From positions 1 through 35,299 of the forward strand of contig CBFGVH010000017.1 of assembly GCA_965652415.1 (NCBI GenBank): a DNA stretch of 35,299 nucleotides, written 5' to 3'. This stretch comes from BQJD01 sp965652415. Its GTDB lineage: Bacteria > Pseudomonadota > Gammaproteobacteria > Arenicellales > CAJQKF01. Both the position numbers and the translations under genes were made by a program. Below, one piece after another: positions 32,783 to 35,299 of this stretch (the stretch's first letter is position 1; each line of letters opens with the position of its first letter). Below the pieces are notes generated by a model that had not been told where the DNA came from, did not search any database, and was given only the letters and a program-made list of their open reading frames with translations.

Positions 32783-32877
32783 CGCGGCGTGGGGGACGCG
32801 CATGCGTCCGATGTGACCCCGTGTTCGGTCTTGAGAAGTCGAGGGCCGCGCCCCGATTCGCGGGGCGCGGCCCTTTT
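32783..32877 (+). ncRNA. Possible small RNA ending in a strong terminator
   Basis: On the plus strand a perfect hairpin GGACGC-GCAT-GCGTCC (32793-32808) is followed by a long terminator hairpin and TTTT at 32874-32877. No plus-strand gene lies upstream that needs this terminator. The 5' end and promoter are not evident (a TATCAT at 32771-32776 lacks a -35 box). A short transcript of about 100 bases between the two minus-strand genes would explain it. Weakly supported. Confidence 0.25.
32842..32877 (+). terminator. Rho-independent terminator on the plus strand
   Basis: GGGCCGCGCCCC (32843-32854) pairs perfectly with GGGGCGCGGCCC (32862-32873), and the inner G-C and outer A-T pairs lengthen the stem to 14 bp around a five-base loop. 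TTTT follows on the plus strand only. On the minus strand no T-run follows, so it is a poor terminator for the HExxH gene that ends at 32904. Confidence 0.65.
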
Positions 32878-32903
32878 CGTCGACCCTGGAGGAGAAGACG
32901 GTC

Positions 32904-33410
32904 CTAGCTGTGCTCGTGGCGCTCGCCGGTGAGGACGTGCTTGAGCTCGTGTGCCAGCAGTTCGACCCGGCGCCGGTTGTACTCGAGGCCGATGGCCTCG
33001 GCATAGGCTTCGCCGAGCCAGACGATGCCGCGGTGGCGGAATGAGACGTCGCGAGCGTGGACGATGTCGCCGCGCACGCAGGCGTAGCGATTGTCGCAGT
33101 CCAGTTCCTTGATGCTGTGCTTGTCGTGCCACTTCACGCGGATGCGCTTGACGATCTGGCCGGTCCAGCCGTAAGCCTCGTCCTCGGGCAGGATGATCAC
33201 GTTGGCGTTGACGTAAGCGCAGGCGCGGGCGCGGGCGCCGCAGGTCCGCTTGAGTTCGTCGCGCTCCATGAAGCGAATGACGACGCGCTTGGTGACGACG
33301 CCTTCGTAGTGGTCCTGCTCGTCGTGATGCGCTTCGTAGGCATGGGCGGCCAGCGGCATCGCCAGCGCGGCGGCAGCGGCTACGAGCGTGATGATCAGCT
33401 TCCTCAACAT
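32904..33410 (-). CDS. Secreted small protein with a C-terminal HExxH motif
   Basis: From ATG 33410 (GGAGGG seven bases upstream) the protein has 168 residues. It starts with a Sec signal peptide (LRKLIITLVAAAAALAMPLAAHA, cut after AHA). The mature part is charged and has paired cysteines (CGARARACAY; LDCDNRYACVRGD) that may form disulfides in the periplasm. Near the end LLAHELKHVLTGERHEHS contains HELKH, the zinc-binding HExxH motif of metallopeptidases, followed by more histidines and a glutamate. I know no family name. A metallopeptidase or zinc-binding role is suggested but not proven. The gene is divergent from an OmpR-type regulator gene, with tandem repeats upstream. Confidence 0.82.
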   Translation of the reverse strand: MLRKLIITLVAAAAALAMPLAAHAYEAHHDEQDHYEGVVTKRVVIRFMERDELKRTCGARARACAYVNANVIILPEDEAYGWTGQIVKRIRVKWHDKHSIKELDCDNRYACVRGDIVHARDVSFRHRGIVWLGEAYAEAIGLEYNRRRVELLAHELKHVLTGERHEHS

Positions 33411-33522
33411 CTGCGTACCCTCCGAATCGTTTTCCTGTGATCCGCAAGGTAGCGAGCGCCCGTCGCCTGCTTGTGTCGCCAAGCTGTTGAGTTATGGAGT
33501 TTTTTTGAATTTCGTCGTCAAA

Positions 33523-33540
33523 TGTGCAAAAGTGTGCAAA
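33523..33540. promoter_or_regulatory. Tandem TGTGCAAA direct repeats, 10-bp period
   Basis: TGTGCAAA at 33523-33530 and again at 33533-33540. On the minus strand they abut a TTGACG -35 (plus 33516-33521) of the HExxH gene. Tandem direct repeats one helical turn apart next to a -35 are the usual binding mode of OmpR-family activators, such as the one encoded at 33754-34494. Confidence 0.5.
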
Positions 33541-33637
33541 TACAGAGCCGACGAGGGGCGCGGCAAGCGGGGCGCACCGGTGGCCGGACAGGCGCGGCAC
33601 GCGCGAGGGGCCGACCCAAGGGCAGCCGAATCGACGC

Positions 33638-33643
33638 TATAAT
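33638..33643 (+). promoter_or_regulatory. Consensus -10 box of the OmpR-type regulator operon
   Basis: TATAAT stands out in GC-rich sequence and would start transcription near 33650, about 104 bases before the regulator ATG. No good -35 lies 16-18 bases upstream (CCCAAG at 33615-33620), so an activator may be needed. Confidence 0.5.
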
Positions 33644-33753
33644 CGCGGTGCCGGTGCGGGTGTGGTCCGGCGTTGCTTTGTGGTTTGCGACCTGGATGGA
33701 TGCCCGTGCCGCGCCGCGAACCGACCCAGACCGTCCGCCAAGCGAAAGGACCT

Positions 33754-34494
33754 ATGACTGCAAGCCATATCGTCGTCGTCGAAGATGACAAGGACACCCG
33801 CGAGGAAATCGGCGAGTCCCTTGAACTCGATGGTTACGAGATCAGCCTGGCGGGCGACGGCGCGACGATGCGGCAGATCGTGCAGCGAAAGCCGGCCGAC
33901 CTGCTCCTGCTCGACGTGTCCCTGCCGGGGCAGAACGGAATGTCCCTGACCAAGGAGATCAGGCGCGAGTCCGACGTCGCCATCATCATGGTGACCGGGC
34001 GCAACGAGGAGATCGACCGGGTGCTCGGCCTGGAGCTCGGCGCCGACGACTACATCACCAAGCCGTTCAGCGACCGCGAACTGCTGGCCCGGGTGCGCAA
34101 CGTATTGCGGCGCACGCGAGGCAACCAGTATCCCGACCGGGGCCGCGAGCAACGGATTCGCTCGCAGCTGTTCCGCTTCGAGGGCTGGTGCCTCGACGTG
34201 GACAAGTACAAGCTGTTCGGACCCGACGGAGCCGAGCATCCGGTCACGACGGCGGAGTTCCGCCTGCTGCAGAGCTTTGTCGAGGCGCCCAACCGGGTGC
34301 ACAGCCGCGAGTACCTGCTCGACCATACCCACGGCACCAGCTGGGCCGGCTACGATCGCAGCATCGACGGACTGGTCAGCAGGCTGCGCAAGATATTCTC
34401 GAGCGTTGATGCCACCCAGGACTACATCGTCACCGTGCGCGGTACAGGCTACGTCTTCACGCCGGTGGTGACGGTGGTCGAGAACGAGCAATGA
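33754..34494 (+). CDS. OmpR/TorR-family response regulator
   Basis: From ATG 33754 (AAAGGA just before) the protein has 246 residues. The receiver domain has VVEDDKDT, phospho-acceptor aspartate in LLLLDVSLPGQNG, the MVTGRN signal position and the lysine in YITKPFS. The C-terminal winged helix has TTAEFRLLQSFVEAPNRVHSREYLLD, DRSIDGLVSRLRKI and IVTVRGTGYVF, closest in style to TorR/ArcA-like regulators. It is followed by a kinase gene in ATGA overlap, so the two form a cognate pair. It probably binds tandem direct repeats such as those at 33523-33540. Confidence 0.95.
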   Translation: MTASHIVVVEDDKDTREEIGESLELDGYEISLAGDGATMRQIVQRKPADLLLLDVSLPGQNGMSLTKEIRRESDVAIIMVTGRNEEIDRVLGLELGADDYITKPFSDRELLARVRNVLRRTRGNQYPDRGREQRIRSQLFRFEGWCLDVDKYKLFGPDGAEHPVTTAEFRLLQSFVEAPNRVHSREYLLDHTHGTSWAGYDRSIDGLVSRLRKIFSSVDATQDYIVTVRGTGYVFTPVVTVVENEQ

Positions 34495-35299
34495 ACAGGC
34501 AGGGCGACGCCGCAACGCCCGCGAGCGGCGCCATCGTGTTTCGGGTCGACCACGCGGGAACCATTTCCGAGGTCAACGGCGGCGCCGCGTCCGTTCTCGG
34601 GTTCGCGCCCGAAGATCTCGTCGGCCGACCGCTCGGCGAAGTGTTGACCGAGAAGGCGGGCGGCTACGTGGAACTCGCCACCGCCACGGGTGGCTCGCTG
34701 CGCGCGGTGGCCGCGGTGGCCGAAGGGGGTGCGGGCTTCGAGTGGACCCTGGTTCGGCTGCCGGAGGTCATCGATCCCGGTTACTCGGCCAAGTTGCGCG
34801 TGCTCGGCGATCTCGCGCACCACGTGGTTCACGAGATCAACCAGCCCCTGAGCGTGATGCGCATGGCCATCGGCACTGCGCGCCGCAAGCTTCAGCAGGG
34901 TCCGGCGGTGGACGCGGCCTTCGTCGATGGCAAGCTCGAGCGGCTCGACCAGCAGTGCACGCGCGCCGCCGCCATCACCGAAACACTGCGCATGTTCGTG
35001 CCCCGCGACCGGGACCGTTGGGTCCGGCTGTCGGTCAACCGGGCCATCGACAACGCGGTCAGGATGGCATCGCCCCTGTTCCGGATGCGCAACGTGGTGC
35101 TGGAACCGGTTCTCGATCGAGAATGCGAGATCACGGGCAACGAGATGCACCTGGAACCGGCGCTGCTGTGCGTGCTGGGCCACGTGCACGAACGCCTGTC
35201 CGGCGGAGACCAGGGTGCGGCGCCGCGCGTGGATATCCGCTCGCAGCGTGACGGCGATGAAGTCGATATCGTGATCGAAGACGATGCCGGGCAGTGCGA
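34491..35299 (+). CDS. PAS-containing sensor histidine kinase (3' truncated)
   Basis: The frame opens at ATG 34491 (ATGA overlap with the regulator stop) and runs without a stop to the window edge, giving 269 residues. A PAS-like domain (about 10-90) precedes the dimerisation domain with phospho-acceptor H114 in HHVVHEINQPLSVMRMAI, a HEINQPL type H-box. The start of the ATPase domain follows (near 170-269). No membrane segment or extracellular sensor is seen so far. It is the partner kinase of the OmpR-type regulator just upstream. The ATP-lid and any receiver lie beyond the window. Confidence 0.9.
   Translation, partial: MNRQGDAATPASGAIVFRVDHAGTISEVNGGAASVLGFAPEDLVGRPLGEVLTEKAGGYVELATATGGSLRAVAAVAEGGAGFEWTLVRLPEVIDPGYSAKLRVLGDLAHHVVHEINQPLSVMRMAIGTARRKLQQGPAVDAAFVDGKLERLDQQCTRAAAITETLRMFVPRDRDRWVRLSVNRAIDNAVRMASPLFRMRNVVLEPVLDRECEITGNEMHLEPALLCVLGHVHERLSGGDQGAAPRVDIRSQRDGDEVDIVIEDDAGQC

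Larger units (their letters stand above)
33411..33753. other. 343-base divergent regulatory region
   Basis: No gene seen. It contains the tandem repeats at 33523-33540, a minus-strand -35-like TTGACG (plus 33516-33521), a T-run at 33500-33506 and a perfect TATAAT at 33638-33643 on the plus strand. The rest is GC-rich with no clear element. Confidence 0.5.

Noticed and set aside
1..35299. Insertion sequences, prophage, CRISPR, tRNA or rRNA genes
   Set aside because: I looked for transposase motifs, spaced repeats and tRNA-like cloverleafs and saw none.

Overview
The window is GC-rich, densely packed chromosomal DNA from a proteobacterium. Gammaproteobacteria is my first guess, but no rRNA or tRNA is present to settle it. 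I see no insertion sequence, phage gene, integrase or CRISPR array. Start and stop codons overlap (ATGA or GTGA) at most operon junctions, which decides many of the start calls.

Region 1 (1-2071, + strand) is the 3' end of a bacterial microcompartment (BMC) locus: a truncated gene, a pentameric vertex protein (EutN/CcmL family), a hexameric shell protein, a tandem-domain (trimer-type) shell protein and a cysteine hydrolase of the isochorismatase/N-carbamoyl-amidase family.

Region 2 (2084-3889, - strand) is a two-gene operon: a persulfide dioxygenase-rhodanese fusion followed by a class I glutamine amidotransferase-like protein.

Region 3 (4008-18227, - strand) looks like a CoA-dependent catabolic regulon. 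Its upstream operon encodes a PaaK-like CoA ligase, IpdA- and IpdB-like class I CoA-transferase-fold subunits, a thiamine-diphosphate enzyme, a thiolase, a TetR regulator, an unusual crotonase and a pair of acyl-CoA dehydrogenases. Downstream lies a three-gene ABC importer (binding protein, ATPase, fused permease). The ligase promoter and the importer promoter share an unusual operator: 6-bp half-sites at exact 10-bp steps in alternating orientation. Uptake and breakdown of one substrate are therefore probably co-regulated. The IpdAB-like pair, tandem dehydrogenases, thiolase and TetR gene recall actinobacterial KstR2/steroid-ring catabolism, but the ligase type and the ThDP enzyme do not fit that pathway. 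A divergent EamA-family exporter (18451-19341) shares the ligase-side intergenic region.

Region 4 (19332-21203, - strand) has a DUF2254 membrane protein and two small lipoproteins.

Region 5 (21392-35299) is a signalling island: a double-domain KaiC-like ATPase without kaiA or kaiB here, a lone receiver protein, a five-PAS hybrid histidine kinase, a PAS-GGDEF cyclase, a GAF-PAS hybrid kinase translationally coupled to an orphan P/Homo-B domain protein, an Hpt protein and a REC-EAL phosphodiesterase. The kinase, Hpt and REC-EAL proteins could form a complete phosphorelay onto c-di-GMP breakdown. After it come a secreted HExxH protein, an OmpR-family regulator and a truncated partner kinase. 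A strong + strand terminator with no gene in front of it may end a small RNA.
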